DNA from: Chelonobacter sp050613185
GTDB lineage: Bacteria; Pseudomonadota; Gammaproteobacteria; Enterobacterales; Pasteurellaceae
Assembly: GCF_050613185.1 (NCBI RefSeq)
Contig: NZ_CP192511.1
Span: 372,001-436,000, forward strand
Direction of reading: 5' to 3'
DNA length: 64,000 nucleotides
Shown: in pieces, positions 17,587-25,826 of the stretch
Layout of the letters: each line of letters opens with the position of its first letter
How positions within the stretch are numbered: position 1 is the first letter of the stretch
Translations under genes and position numbers: made by a program
Notes under the pieces: generated by a model
Seen by the model: the letters and a program-made list of their open reading frames with translations, nothing else
Database searches by the model: none
What the model was told of the DNA's origin: nothing

Positions 17587-18234
17587 TTGAAAAAACAGTA
17601 CGCGGTTTTACCGAAAACCGAATGGAGCGCCAATCGGCTGTGGGAAGTGAAATTCCACAGTTTCGTGCCGTTATGCCTGTCGCTATTGCTGGTCGGCGTG
17701 GGCGAAGGATTTCTGTTGGTCTCCGATTTAGGGTCGGCGCCATGGACGATTCTGTCACAGGGGATCGCATTGCAAACCGGGGTTAGTGTCGGTTTCGCCT
17801 CGTTTATCATCAGCTGTGTGGTGATGTTGGCGTGGCTGCCGCTGCGGCTGAAAATCGGCTTGGGTACGATCCTGAATATCGTGTTGATCGCCATTGCCCT
17901 TGGCGCGGTTGCCGCCAGCCTCGCTACGCCGCAGACCGCACTTGCCCGTTTTGCCTACGCTTTGCTCGGCATTTTGTTAATGGGCGTCGGTTCGGCGTTT
18001 TATCTCACCTGCCATATGGGTTCCGGACCGCGCGACGGGTTAATGGTCGGACTGTGCCAACGTTTTAAACTCAAAGTCGGCATTGTGCGCACCGCCATGG
18101 AAAGTGCGGTTGCGCTGATCGGCTTTCTCCTCGGCGGCACGCTCGGCTTCGCCACGCTGTTATTCGCCTTTTCAATCGGCTGGGTGATCCAGTTCACACT
18201 GGCGATTTTTAGCGCCAAGGCAAAGGAACGCTAA
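17587..18234 (+). CDS. YczE/YitT-like integral membrane protein
   Basis: 215 residues with about five hydrophobic segments (around 27-45, 62-80, 95-118, 128-148 and 178-205). The pattern GVGEGFLLVSDLGSAPWTIL followed later by GSAFYLTCHMGSGPRDGLMVGL is an internal duplication typical of YczE-type membrane proteins, in which each half carries a G-x-GP/AP-x-D motif. Function is unknown. The start is TTG 17587, as no ATG precedes the conserved part. It ends 76 bp before the his leader peptide and is probably a separate transcript. Confidence 0.75.
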   Translation: MKKQYAVLPKTEWSANRLWEVKFHSFVPLCLSLLLVGVGEGFLLVSDLGSAPWTILSQGIALQTGVSVGFASFIISCVVMLAWLPLRLKIGLGTILNIVLIAIALGAVAASLATPQTALARFAYALLGILLMGVGSAFYLTCHMGSGPRDGLMVGLCQRFKLKVGIVRTAMESAVALIGFLLGGTLGFATLLFAFSIGWVIQFTLAIFSAKAKER

Positions 18235-18250
18235 TTTTTGCAAATAATAC

Positions 18251-18279
18251 TTGCATAATAAAAGCGGATTCAGTATGTT
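18251..18279 (+). promoter_or_regulatory. Predicted his operon promoter
   Basis: TTGCAT (18251-18256), a 17-bp spacer, then TATGTT (18274-18279). Transcription would begin near 18286, about 24 bases before the leader peptide ATG. Read from sequence match only. Confidence 0.5.
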
Positions 18280-18309
18280 AACCACATCTGTTTTAAAGGA
18301 ACAAAACAC

Positions 18310-18348
18310 ATGAATTTAATCCGTACTGCTCATCACCATCACCCCTGA
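18310..18348 (+). CDS. hisL: his operon leader peptide
   Basis: A 12-codon ORF, M-N-L-I-R-T-A-H-H-H-H-P, behind AAAGGA. Four consecutive His codons, followed by an attenuator hairpin and then hisG, identify it as the his leader. Ribosome stalling at the His run when charged tRNA-His is scarce should prevent the terminator from forming. E. coli HisL has seven His codons, so this leader has a shorter sensor. Confidence 0.9.
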   Translation: MNLIRTAHHHHP

Positions 18349-18421
18349 TTCTTCTTTCAGGCGTTTGGTGTTGCTTGGAAGATAAACCTCTTCCGAGTTA
18401 AGTACGGCAAAGCAATAACGA

Positions 18422-18458
18422 CCCCTCGGAAGGATACTTTCGAGGGGTTTATTTTTTT
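18422..18458 (+). terminator. his operon attenuator terminator
   Basis: Ten-bp stem (CCCCTCGGAA with TTTCGAGGGG, one G-U pair) with a 6-nt loop, followed by TTTATTTTTTT. It lies 73 bp after the His-rich leader and 37 bp before hisG. The intervening segment includes TTCAGGCG and CCTCTTCCGAG stretches that could form the alternative antiterminator. Confidence 0.9.
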
Positions 18459-18495
18459 ACAGGCATTTTAAAATTGGAATGAATAAGGACTGACT

Positions 18496-19395
18496 ATGTT
18501 GGATAAAAAACGTTTACGTATCGCTATGCAAAAATCCGGGCGTTTAAGCAAAGAATCACAAGCGTTGCTGAAACAGTGCGGCGTGAAAATCAACTGGAAC
18601 GAACAACGCTTAATCGCCTATTCGGAAAATATGCCGATTGATATTCTGCGCGTGCGTGATGACGATATTCCGGGCTTGGTGTTCGACGGCGTGGTCGATT
18701 TGGGCATTATCGGCGAAAACGTATTGGAAGAAGAAGAGTTGGGACGGTTGTCTGCCGGTGACGAAGTGCAATACAAGATGTTGAAACGCCTTGAGTTCGG
18801 CGGTTGCCGCTTATCACTCGCCGTACCGCGCGACATGGCATACAACGGCGTGCAAGATTTAACCGACGCGCGTATCGCCACCTCTTACCCGAATTTGCTG
18901 AAACGCTATATGCAGGAAGAAGGCGTACCGTTTAAAAACTGTTTATTGACCGGTTCGGTCGAAGTGGCACCGACCGCCGGTTTAGCCACGGCGATTTGTG
19001 ATCTGGTTTCTTCCGGCGCAACCTTAGAAGCCAACGGCTTGCGCGAAGTGGAAATTATTTATCAATCCAAAGCCTGCTTAATCCAACGTGCCGCCGAGTT
19101 AAGCGAAGAAAAACAAGCCTTGGTCAATAAACTGCTGACTCGAATTCAAGGGGTGCAACAAGCCAGCGAAAGTAAATACATTATGCTGCACGCGCCGAAA
19201 GACAAACTGGACGAAATCACCGCACTGTTACCGGGGGTGGAACACCCGACCATTCTGCCGCTGGCACACGATGACGACAAAGTGGCAATGCATGTCGTCA
19301 GCCAAGAAAACCTGTTCTGGGAAACCATGGAACAACTGAAAGAAGTCGGCGCAAGCTCGATTTTGGTGTTGCCGATAGAGAAGATGATGGGTTAA
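18496..19395 (+). CDS. hisG: ATP phosphoribosyltransferase (long form)
   Basis: First step of histidine synthesis: ATP plus PRPP to phosphoribosyl-ATP; feedback-inhibited by histidine. At 299 aa it is the long, hexameric form with its own C-terminal regulatory domain, so no HisZ is needed. Seen: RLRIAMQKSGRLS start, the FDGVVDLGIIGENVLEE region, and the PRPP loop CDLVSSGATLEANGL around residue 172, then the ACT-like C-terminal third. ATG 18496 follows the attenuator by 37 bp. Confidence 0.97.
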   Translation: MLDKKRLRIAMQKSGRLSKESQALLKQCGVKINWNEQRLIAYSENMPIDILRVRDDDIPGLVFDGVVDLGIIGENVLEEEELGRLSAGDEVQYKMLKRLEFGGCRLSLAVPRDMAYNGVQDLTDARIATSYPNLLKRYMQEEGVPFKNCLLTGSVEVAPTAGLATAICDLVSSGATLEANGLREVEIIYQSKACLIQRAAELSEEKQALVNKLLTRIQGVQQASESKYIMLHAPKDKLDEITALLPGVEHPTILPLAHDDDKVAMHVVSQENLFWETMEQLKEVGASSILVLPIEKMMG

Positions 19396-19408
19396 TAAGG
19401 ACATAATA

Positions 19409-20689
19409 ATGAATACAATCATTTGGAATCAACTTTCTCAAGCGGAACAGCTTACCGCACTTGAACGCCCTGCAATCACCAATTCCGCCAGTATCGAGCA
19501 GGCAGTGAATGAGATTAAAACCAAGGTGCAGCAAAACGGCGATAGCGCCTTACTTGAGTTGACCGAAAAATTCGACAAAGTGCGGTTGGAAACGCTCACC
19601 GTTTCAAGCGAACAGATCGCCCAAGCCGCCAGCCGTGTGCCTGATGAGTTGAAACAAGCGATTCAAAATGCGTATCGCAATATCGACGCATTTCACCAAG
19701 CGCAGAAACCGAGCGTGATCGAAGTGGAAACCCAAGCCGGAGTAAAATGCGAAGTGCTGACCCGCCCGATTAATAAAGTCGGTTTGTATATTCCCGGTGG
19801 TTCTGCGCCGCTGTTTTCTACCGTGCTAATGCTTTCCATTCCGGCAAAAATCGCAGGTTGTCAAAAAGTGGTACTGTGCACGCCATCGCCGATTGCCGAT
19901 GAAATTCTGTATACCGCCAACCTGTGCGGCATAGAAACCATCTATGCGGTGGGCGGCGCACAGGCGGTGTTTGCGATGGCGTTCGGTACGGAGAGCGTGG
20001 CGAAAGTCGATAAAATTTTCGGGCCGGGCAACGCCTTTGTGACCGAAGCCAAACGCCAAGTCACACAACTCGGCACGGCGATTGATATGCAGGCAGGGCC
20101 TTCCGAAGTGTTGGTGATTGCCGATGAATTTGCCGATCCTGATTTCGTGGCAAGCGACTTATTGTCGCAAGCGGAACACGGTGCAGACAGCCAAGTGATT
20201 TTGGTCACCCCAAGCAAAACCTTAGCCGAACAGACCGCACTTGCGATTGAACGGCAGCTTGCCGGCTTGTCGCGCGCCGAAACCGCACGCCAAGCCCTGC
20301 GCCACAGCCGCACCATCGTCGCTGACGATTTGCAGCAATGCGTGCAAATCAGCAACGCCTATGCACCGGAACATTTAATCGTGCAAGTGGAAAACGCCCG
20401 CGCCTTATTACCGCAGTTGGACAACGCCGGTTCGATTTTCTTAGGCGCATACTCCCCCGAAAGCATGGGCGACTACGCCAGCGGCACCAACCATGTGCTG
20501 CCGACCTACGGCTACTCGCGCACCAGTTCAAGCCTTGGCTTAGCGGATTTCAGCAAACGTATGACAGTGCAAGAACTCACCCCGCAAGGCTTTAAAGATT
20601 TATCAAAAACCGTTGAATTAATGGCAGCCGCCGAGCAGCTGGACGCACATAAACAAGCGGTGAGTATTCGTTTGGCGAAGATGGGATAA
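19409..20689 (+). CDS. hisD: Histidinol dehydrogenase
   Basis: Zn- and NAD-dependent enzyme making the last two oxidations from histidinol to histidine. The 426 aa show the expected motifs: GLYIPGGSAPLFSTVLM, GPGNAFVTEAKR, DMQAGPSEVLVIAD, LLSQAEHGADSQ with Zn-ligand His, and YAPEHLI followed by GDYASGTNHVLPTYGYSR with the catalytic and zinc-ligand residues. It starts 13 bp after hisG. Downstream, the usual direct link to hisC is broken by a decayed foreign gene. Confidence 0.97.
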   Translation: MNTIIWNQLSQAEQLTALERPAITNSASIEQAVNEIKTKVQQNGDSALLELTEKFDKVRLETLTVSSEQIAQAASRVPDELKQAIQNAYRNIDAFHQAQKPSVIEVETQAGVKCEVLTRPINKVGLYIPGGSAPLFSTVLMLSIPAKIAGCQKVVLCTPSPIADEILYTANLCGIETIYAVGGAQAVFAMAFGTESVAKVDKIFGPGNAFVTEAKRQVTQLGTAIDMQAGPSEVLVIADEFADPDFVASDLLSQAEHGADSQVILVTPSKTLAEQTALAIERQLAGLSRAETARQALRHSRTIVADDLQQCVQISNAYAPEHLIVQVENARALLPQLDNAGSIFLGAYSPESMGDYASGTNHVLPTYGYSRTSSSLGLADFSKRMTVQELTPQGFKDLSKTVELMAAAEQLDAHKQAVSIRLAKMG

Positions 20690-20724
20690 AGATAAACGCA
20701 AAGTGCGGTTGTCTTTAGGGAAAA

Positions 20725-21143
20725 ATGATGACAAACCAAATTCAGATTTATACAAGTAAAGATCAACAAATTCAAGTAGATGTTAAATTCAATCATGAAA
20801 CCGTTTGGCTATCACAAGCACAAATGGCAACCGTATTGAACAAGGCTTTGGCGATGATCCGTTTTATCCGAATGTTGCCAGCCGTGCCGCGCATTTGCTC
20901 TATTTTGTGATAAAAAATCATGCATTGGCGGACGGCAATAAACGCACCGGATCATTTTTGTTTTTGTGGTATTTACAGCTCAATCAGGCATTATTAGCCA
21001 AGCAGGTTGAACAACTGATTAATGATAACACGCTGATTGCCTTAGCATTATTAGTGGCAGAAAGTTTGCCTGAACAAAAAGAATTAATGATTAAATTAAT
21101 CGAACATTTTATTTTATTAAAAGAAAGCAACGAACAGGATTAA
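20725..21143 (+). pseudogene. Remnant of a RhuM/Fic-family protein (internal deletion plus frame shift)
   Basis: The first about 40 codons from ATG 20725 read QIQIYTSKDQQIQVDVKFNH then ETVWLSQAQMATVLNK, the conserved start of RhuM-type virulence proteins. Reading then shifts frame near 20840: the other frame gives GFGDDPFYPNVASRAAHLLYFVIKN followed by HALADGNKRTGSF, a Fic/DOC motif (HxxxDGNxRxG), and runs to a stop at 21143. Intact RhuM-Fic proteins have a long middle part between these segments, so most of the gene has been deleted and the ends joined out of frame. It lies between hisD and hisC with an uptake signal (20700) just before it. The Fic motif itself is intact, so a short translated product cannot be excluded. 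Confidence 0.75.
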
Positions 21144-21152
21144 GGAAACCCC

Positions 21153-22214
21153 ATGACAATTTCACAACTTGCACGCAAAAATATTCAAGCCTTAACGCCC
21201 TATCAATCGGCACGTCGCTTAGGCGGCAAGGGCGATGTGTGGCTGAATGCCAATGAATATGCGACTTCGCCCGATCTTAATTTACAGAACCGCACTTTTA
21301 ACCGCTATCCCGAATCACAGCCGCAACAACTGCTGGCGCGTTATGCCGCTTATGCCGGTTTGCAGGCGGAAAATGTGCTGGTCAGCCGCGGTGGTGACGA
21401 AAGCATTGAGCTGATTATCCGTGCCTTTTGCGAAGCGGACGACAAGATGCTGTATTGTCCGCCGACTTACGGCATGTACGCGGTGAGTGCCGAAACCTGT
21501 GGCATTCAAACCAAAACCGTGCCGCTGACTGCCGATTTCCAATTGAATTTAGCCGAAATCGAAAAAAATCTTGAGCAAGTCAAAGTGATTTTCGTCTGTA
21601 GCCCGAATAACCCGACCGGCAATTTAGTCAAGCGTGAGGATTTATTAACCTTATTGGAAATGACCCGTGATCGCGCGATTGTGGTGGTCGATGAAGCCTA
21701 TATCGAATTTTGTCCGCAAGCGACATTCAGCAATGAATTGGCGAACTATCCGCACTTGGCGATTATCCGCACCTTATCCAAAGCCTTTGCCCTCGCCGGT
21801 TTACGTTGCGGTTTCACCTTGGCAAATCCTGAATTGATTCATGTATTACAAAAAGTGATCGCGCCGTATCCAATCCCCGTACCGGTTTCGGATCTGGCTT
21901 GCCAAGCCTTAGATAACCGCGGCTTAACCGCCATGTGCCAACGGGTTGCGGAAGTGGTCGAATACCGCACTTGGTTAATTAATGAGCTGCAATCACTGGC
22001 GTGCGTCGAAAAAATCTTTGCCAGCGAAGCCAACTATATTTTGGTGAAATTCGATAACGGCAACCACATCTTCAAAACCTTATGGGATCAGGGTATTATC
22101 TTACGCGATCAACATAAAGCTCTCGGCTTAAGCAACTGCATTCGGATCACCGTCGGTTCAGAACAAGAAAACCGCCGCATGGTTGAGGCGATTCGGGCGA
22201 TTTCATCAAAATAA
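21153..22214 (+). CDS. hisC: Histidinol-phosphate aminotransferase
   Basis: PLP-dependent aminotransferase converting imidazole acetol phosphate to histidinol phosphate. Fold type I features: WLNANEYATSP near the N-terminus, SRGGDESIELIIRAF, CSPNNPTGNL, VVVDEAYIEF, and the PLP lysine in RTLSKAFALAGLRCGF. Length 353 aa matches the enterobacterial and Haemophilus type. ATG 21153 starts 9 bp after the RhuM/Fic remnant, with AAGGAAACC just upstream, so the remnant's end supplies the translation signal. Confidence 0.97.
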   Translation: MTISQLARKNIQALTPYQSARRLGGKGDVWLNANEYATSPDLNLQNRTFNRYPESQPQQLLARYAAYAGLQAENVLVSRGGDESIELIIRAFCEADDKMLYCPPTYGMYAVSAETCGIQTKTVPLTADFQLNLAEIEKNLEQVKVIFVCSPNNPTGNLVKREDLLTLLEMTRDRAIVVVDEAYIEFCPQATFSNELANYPHLAIIRTLSKAFALAGLRCGFTLANPELIHVLQKVIAPYPIPVPVSDLACQALDNRGLTAMCQRVAEVVEYRTWLINELQSLACVEKIFASEANYILVKFDNGNHIFKTLWDQGIILRDQHKALGLSNCIRITVGSEQENRRMVEAIRAISSK

Positions 22215-22231
22215 ACAATAAGGACAACATC

Positions 22232-23326
22232 ATGACACAACAAAAAATTCTGTTTATCGACCGCGACGGTACCTTGATTGACGAGCCGAAAGCCGATTTC
22301 CAGATTGATACGCTGGAAAAGCTGAAATTCGAGCCGAATGTGATTCCGGCATTACTCAAATTACGCGATAAAGGCTTCCGTTTCGTGATGGTGAGCAATC
22401 AAGACGGCTTAGGCACGGAGTCGCTGCCACAAGCCGATTTTGACAAACCGCACAATGCGATGATGGAACTGTTCCGCTCGCAGGGAATTGAGTTTGATGA
22501 GGTGCTGATTTGTCCCCACCGCCCGGAAGACAACTGCGCATGCCGTAAACCGAAATTAGGGCTGTTGAAAAAGTATATCAATAAAGGGCTGTTCGATCCG
22601 AAACACAGCTATGTGATCGGCGATCGTTCCACCGATATGCAACTGGCGGATAACTTAGGTATTGCCGGCTTGCAGTATCACCCTGAAAAACTGAATTGGG
22701 ATTTGATCGCCGAGAAAATTCTGGCAAAACGCATTCGCAAAGCCGGCTTCAAACCACGCCATGCCGCCGTTGTGCGCACCACCAAAGAGACCGATATTCG
22801 GGTTGAAGTGTGGCTGGACGAGCAAGGCATGAACGAGATCAAAACCGGTTTAGGCTTTTTCGATCACATGCTTGATCAAATCGCCACCCACGGCGGTTTC
22901 CGCATGAAAGTGACGGTGGACGGCGATCTGCATATCGACGATCACCACACCATCGAAGATACCGCACTTGCCTTGGGCGAAGCCTTGAAACAAGCCTTAG
23001 GCAACAAACGCGGCATTGCCCGTTTCGGTTTTGTGCTGCCGATGGACGAATGCAAAGCGGAATGCGCGATGGACTTGTCCGGTCGTCCATATCTGAAATT
23101 CAAAGCCAAATTCACCCGCGATAAAGTAGGCGATTTCAGCACCGAAATGGCGGAACACTTCTTTATATCGCTCTCTTACGCACTGGCGTGCACCTTACAT
23201 TTAAGTGTCAAAGGCAAAAACGCCCACCACCAAGTGGAAGCGATTTTCAAAGCCTTCGGAAGAACCTTACGCCAAGCGATTCGAATTGAAAGCGACCAGT
23301 TGCCAAGCTCGAAAGGGGTGTTGTAG
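22232..23326 (+). CDS. hisB: Bifunctional histidinol-phosphatase / imidazoleglycerol-phosphate dehydratase
   Basis: Fused enzyme typical of gammaproteobacteria. The N-terminal 165 residues are a HAD phosphatase (LFIDRDGTLIDEP nucleophile Asp, VSNQDGLG, zinc loop CPHRPEDNCACRKPK, and GDRSTDMQLA). The C-terminal 195 residues are IGP dehydratase (GLGFFDHMLDQIATHGGF, DDHHTIEDTALALG, KGKNAHHQVEAIFKAFGR). Length 364 aa is normal. The stop at 23326 is followed not by hisH but by an AT-rich insert of about 1 kb. Confidence 0.98.
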   Translation: MTQQKILFIDRDGTLIDEPKADFQIDTLEKLKFEPNVIPALLKLRDKGFRFVMVSNQDGLGTESLPQADFDKPHNAMMELFRSQGIEFDEVLICPHRPEDNCACRKPKLGLLKKYINKGLFDPKHSYVIGDRSTDMQLADNLGIAGLQYHPEKLNWDLIAEKILAKRIRKAGFKPRHAAVVRTTKETDIRVEVWLDEQGMNEIKTGLGFFDHMLDQIATHGGFRMKVTVDGDLHIDDHHTIEDTALALGEALKQALGNKRGIARFGFVLPMDECKAECAMDLSGRPYLKFKAKFTRDKVGDFSTEMAEHFFISLSYALACTLHLSVKGKNAHHQVEAIFKAFGRTLRQAIRIESDQLPSSKGVL

Positions 23327-23334
23327 TAAGAGTA

Positions 23335-23418
23335 ATGGAATTATTTTTAAGACTAAGAACGCTACACTTAGTTTTTATAAACTTATTCGCTATTTTAAAA
23401 ATAGGAAAAAATTTGTAA
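23335..23418 (+). CDS. Possible 27-residue leader ORF after hisB
   Basis: ATG 23335 opens a frame of 27 codons (MELFLRLRTLHLVFINLFAI followed by LKIGKNL) whose TAA stop overlaps the ATG of the next gene (TAATG). It is hydrophobic and basic. The one-base overlap fits translational coupling, but the ORF is short and may be chance. Confidence 0.25.
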   Translation: MELFLRLRTLHLVFINLFAILKIGKNL

Positions 23419-24317
23419 TGAATAATTTGGGCACTGAAGATTTTGAAGGATTTATATACCTTGATTATGATTATCCAGTCTCGGCTTGGAATATAGCTCG
23501 CGGATTTTTTGGCAGTGTAGATACATTAAATACGAAAGATTCTATGCTGTCAATAATGATGTCTGATATGCTTATATCAAATAACATCAATAGAATCCAA
23601 AGTGAGATATATATAGATAATATACGAAAGTTATTTTTTCCTCAGTGTGTATCTAGATTGAGAGGTGTTTTTGTATTTGATGAAGTCGATTCAGTCGCTA
23701 GGATATGGGAAAATGAAAATTGGGGAAAACATTTTTCTGATGAATATTTGGCTGACGTAGGTGTAGCTGCCAATAAATCAACTAGGGTTGACTCTAACTG
23801 GATTGCTCATATTCTAAATGAAAACTATAGTCTAAAACCAAACGCTATAGAAAATATAGTTAATTATTGGTCAGGAAAACCATACCCGAAAAGCGATCCA
23901 ATTTGGGAAAGAATAGTTAGTGGGTATATTACCATATGGTCTTCGAATATAAGATTAGAGGCAATTAAAAATATTTTATCAATATGGAAAGATTCTTTCC
24001 CTCTTTTACAGTATTCATCAATGTGTGCATCCATCGGATCTCGTGATGGAGAAATATACCCTTGTCTTACAATAGATAATAATAAAGTTACTATTGAATA
24101 TTTGATGATTGCTGAACATATCAATACACCTAATTTTTATGATTTTTTACTGAAAAATCATAGGAAAAAATCTCTAAAAATTGATACTTTATTTGAAGAA
24201 CCAAAATTTAGAACTATTAAAGCACCTGATTTATCAGGATTTAAGAAATTTATTTTATTAGATAAAAATGATAGTTTTCATTTATCTAATAACATGTTGT
24301 ATTTTAGGAGTAATTAG
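23418..24317 (+). CDS. Hypothetical protein, AT-rich gene inserted between hisB and hisH
   Basis: 299 residues with no family I can name confidently. Composition and codon use (AAA, ATA, AAT) are far more AT-rich than the flanking his genes and no uptake signal occurs in it. It looks cytosolic and soluble, with no signal peptide or membrane segment. Features include an early GFIYLDYDYPVSAWNIARGFF, then FPQCVSRLRGVFVFDEVDSV with ARIWENENWGKHF (reminiscent of proteins that unlock a short domain of unknown function after an SRL-x-G-x-F pattern), and a Lys-rich C-terminus. I begin at ATG 23418 (AGGAAAAA 8 bases upstream), although the frame is open back into hisB. The stop TAG shares a base with the GTG of hisH, so it now supplies hisH translation signals. 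Confidence 0.7.
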   Translation: MNNLGTEDFEGFIYLDYDYPVSAWNIARGFFGSVDTLNTKDSMLSIMMSDMLISNNINRIQSEIYIDNIRKLFFPQCVSRLRGVFVFDEVDSVARIWENENWGKHFSDEYLADVGVAANKSTRVDSNWIAHILNENYSLKPNAIENIVNYWSGKPYPKSDPIWERIVSGYITIWSSNIRLEAIKNILSIWKDSFPLLQYSSMCASIGSRDGEIYPCLTIDNNKVTIEYLMIAEHINTPNFYDFLLKNHRKKSLKIDTLFEEPKFRTIKAPDLSGFKKFILLDKNDSFHLSNNMLYFRSN

Positions 24318-24910
24318 TGCAAAGAATAACTATTATCGACACTGGCTGTGCCAATCTGTCCTCGGTAAAATTCGCGTTTGATCGTTTGGGCTATCAGGCG
24401 AAAATCAGCCGAGATTTAGCGGAAATCAAAGCAGCCGATAAACTGCTGTTGCCGGGAGTCGGCACCGCACTTGCGGCGATGAAAAATCTAACCGATCGCA
24501 ATTTAATCGAAACGATCCGACAGCTAACGCAACCGGTACTGGGTATCTGTTTGGGCATGCAGTTAATGACCGAATTTTCCAGCGAAGGCAATTTAGCCAC
24601 CTTAGAATTAATGCGCGGACGCACCGAGTTGATTCCCGACACCGGCTTACCCTTGCCGCATATGGGCTGGAATCAAGTGCGGTATCAAGCGGCTCATCCG
24701 CTGTTTGCGGAGATTGAACAAGACAGCCATTTTTATTTTGTGCATAGCTATGCAGTCTTGCCCAACGAAAACACCATCGCCAGCTGCGACTACGGCGTAG
24801 CGTTCTCCACCGCATTGGGCTACAAAAACTTTTACGGCGTACAATTCCACCCGGAACGTTCAGGCAAAGCCGGGGCGCAGTTGTTGCGGAATTTTGTGGA
24901 GAATGTCTAA
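24317..24910 (+). CDS. hisH: Imidazole glycerol phosphate synthase, glutaminase subunit
   Basis: Class I glutamine amidotransferase giving ammonia to HisF. The oxyanion PGVGTALAAM, the nucleophile in LGICLGMQLM (Cys near residue 77), and FHPERSGKAG with catalytic His and Glu are visible. Length 197 aa is normal. The start is GTG 24317, overlapping the upstream stop (TAGTG) with TAGGAG 6 bases ahead. The ribosome-binding site lies inside the coding end of the inserted gene, so the insertion has taken over its expression. Confidence 0.96.
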   Translation: MQRITIIDTGCANLSSVKFAFDRLGYQAKISRDLAEIKAADKLLLPGVGTALAAMKNLTDRNLIETIRQLTQPVLGICLGMQLMTEFSSEGNLATLELMRGRTELIPDTGLPLPHMGWNQVRYQAAHPLFAEIEQDSHFYFVHSYAVLPNENTIASCDYGVAFSTALGYKNFYGVQFHPERSGKAGAQLLRNFVENV

Positions 24911-24929
24911 TCTAGCTTAGTTTCCGCCA

Positions 24930-25056
24930 GCGACTGACGTCGCAAGCGGTTACGCATAGTTGAGTGGCTTTGCCACTCAGTATGCAAAGAACATTAACTT
25001 ATATGGAACAGCCGCAAAGCGGCTGACTTATGCGTAACCGATTGCGGCTTTGCCGC
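24930..25056. repeat. Palindromic multi-hairpin element between hisH and hisA
   Basis: A 12-bp inverted repeat CGGTTACGCATA (24947-24958) / TATGCGTAACCG (25029-25040) encloses two perfect hairpins: TGAGTGGC-TTT-GCCACTCA (24961-24979) and CAGCCGC-AAA-GCGGCTG (25009-25025). Outside are GCGAC/GTCGC (24930-24943) and GCGGC-TTT-GCCGC (25044-25056). The whole can fold like a cloverleaf with AAA/TTT tip loops. This design resembles small palindromic interspersed elements more than a terminator, since no T-run follows and hisA continues the operon. Confidence 0.8.
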
Positions 25057-25076
25057 TGTCGGATAAGGAAAATACT

Positions 25077-25826
25077 ATGAAAAAATCCATTATTCTCCCC
25101 GCCCTTGACCTGATCGATGGGCAAGTGGTGCGTTTACATCAAGGGGATTACGGCAAGCAGACCAATTATTCCTCCAATCCGACCGCACTTTTTGCCGATT
25201 ATGTGGCACAAGGGGCGGAACAGTTGCATTTGGTGGATCTGACCGGAGCAAAAAATCCGGCAAAACGCCAAACGGGGTTAATCGGCAAGATTATCAAAGC
25301 GACAAATTGCCCGGTGCAAGTGGGCGGCGGTATTCGTAGCGAACAAGATGTGGCGGATTTATTGGCGGTGGGCGCGAATCGGGTCGTGATTGGCTCAACC
25401 GCGGTAAAAGAACGCAACATGGTCAAACGCTGGTTTGAAAAATACGCTGCCGAGAAATTTGTACTTGCGTTAGATGTCAACATCGCTGCCAACGGCGAGA
25501 AAATTATTGCGATTAGCGGTTGGCAGGAAGCGAGCGGTGTGTCGCTTGAGGAATTGATTGAAGATTACCAATCGGTCGGTTTACAACACGTTTTATGTAC
25601 CGATATTTCCCGTGACGGTACATTGGCAGGTTCGAACGTGGATTTATACCGCGAAATCTGTGCCAAATATCCGACCATTCAATTCCAATCCTCCGGCGGT
25701 ATCGGTTCGCTTGCCGATGTGGCAGCATTGAAAGGCACGGGCGTGGCCGGGGTGATTATCGGACGCGCCCTATTGGAAGGCAAATTTACGGTGGCGGAGG
25801 CAATCGAATGTTGGCAAAACGGATAA
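25077..25826 (+). CDS. hisA: ProFAR isomerase
   Basis: Amadori isomerase converting ProFAR to PRFAR. TIM barrel with half-barrel repeats: catalytic Asp in ILPALDLIDGQVVRLHQGDYG, QVGGGIRSE, ANRVVIGSTAV, CTDISRDGTLAGSNVD with the second Asp, and SSGGIGSLADV then GVIIGRALLEGKF. I start at ATG 25077 after AAGGAAAA, not at the longer frame from 25050, which lies in the palindromic element. Length 249 aa. It overlaps hisF by 19 bp. Confidence 0.97.
   Translation: MKKSIILPALDLIDGQVVRLHQGDYGKQTNYSSNPTALFADYVAQGAEQLHLVDLTGAKNPAKRQTGLIGKIIKATNCPVQVGGGIRSEQDVADLLAVGANRVVIGSTAVKERNMVKRWFEKYAAEKFVLALDVNIAANGEKIIAISGWQEASGVSLEELIEDYQSVGLQHVLCTDISRDGTLAGSNVDLYREICAKYPTIQFQSSGGIGSLADVAALKGTGVAGVIIGRALLEGKFTVAEAIECWQNG

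Noticed and set aside
23205..23417. Longer N-terminus of the unknown gene, beginning inside hisB
   Set aside because: The upstream part lies in a shifted frame of conserved hisB; a good Shine-Dalgarno stands before ATG 23418.
23418..24317. Naming the unknown protein as a DUF2441-type or ADP-ribosyltransferase-like protein
   Set aside because: Only a weak pattern (SRL-x-G-x-F, then A-x-x-W) is visible; not enough to assign a family without a profile search.
24930..25056. Palindromic element as a tRNA or as a terminator of the his operon
   Set aside because: No anticodon arm, T-loop sequence or CCA; no T-run follows and hisA-hisF-hisI continue in the same direction.
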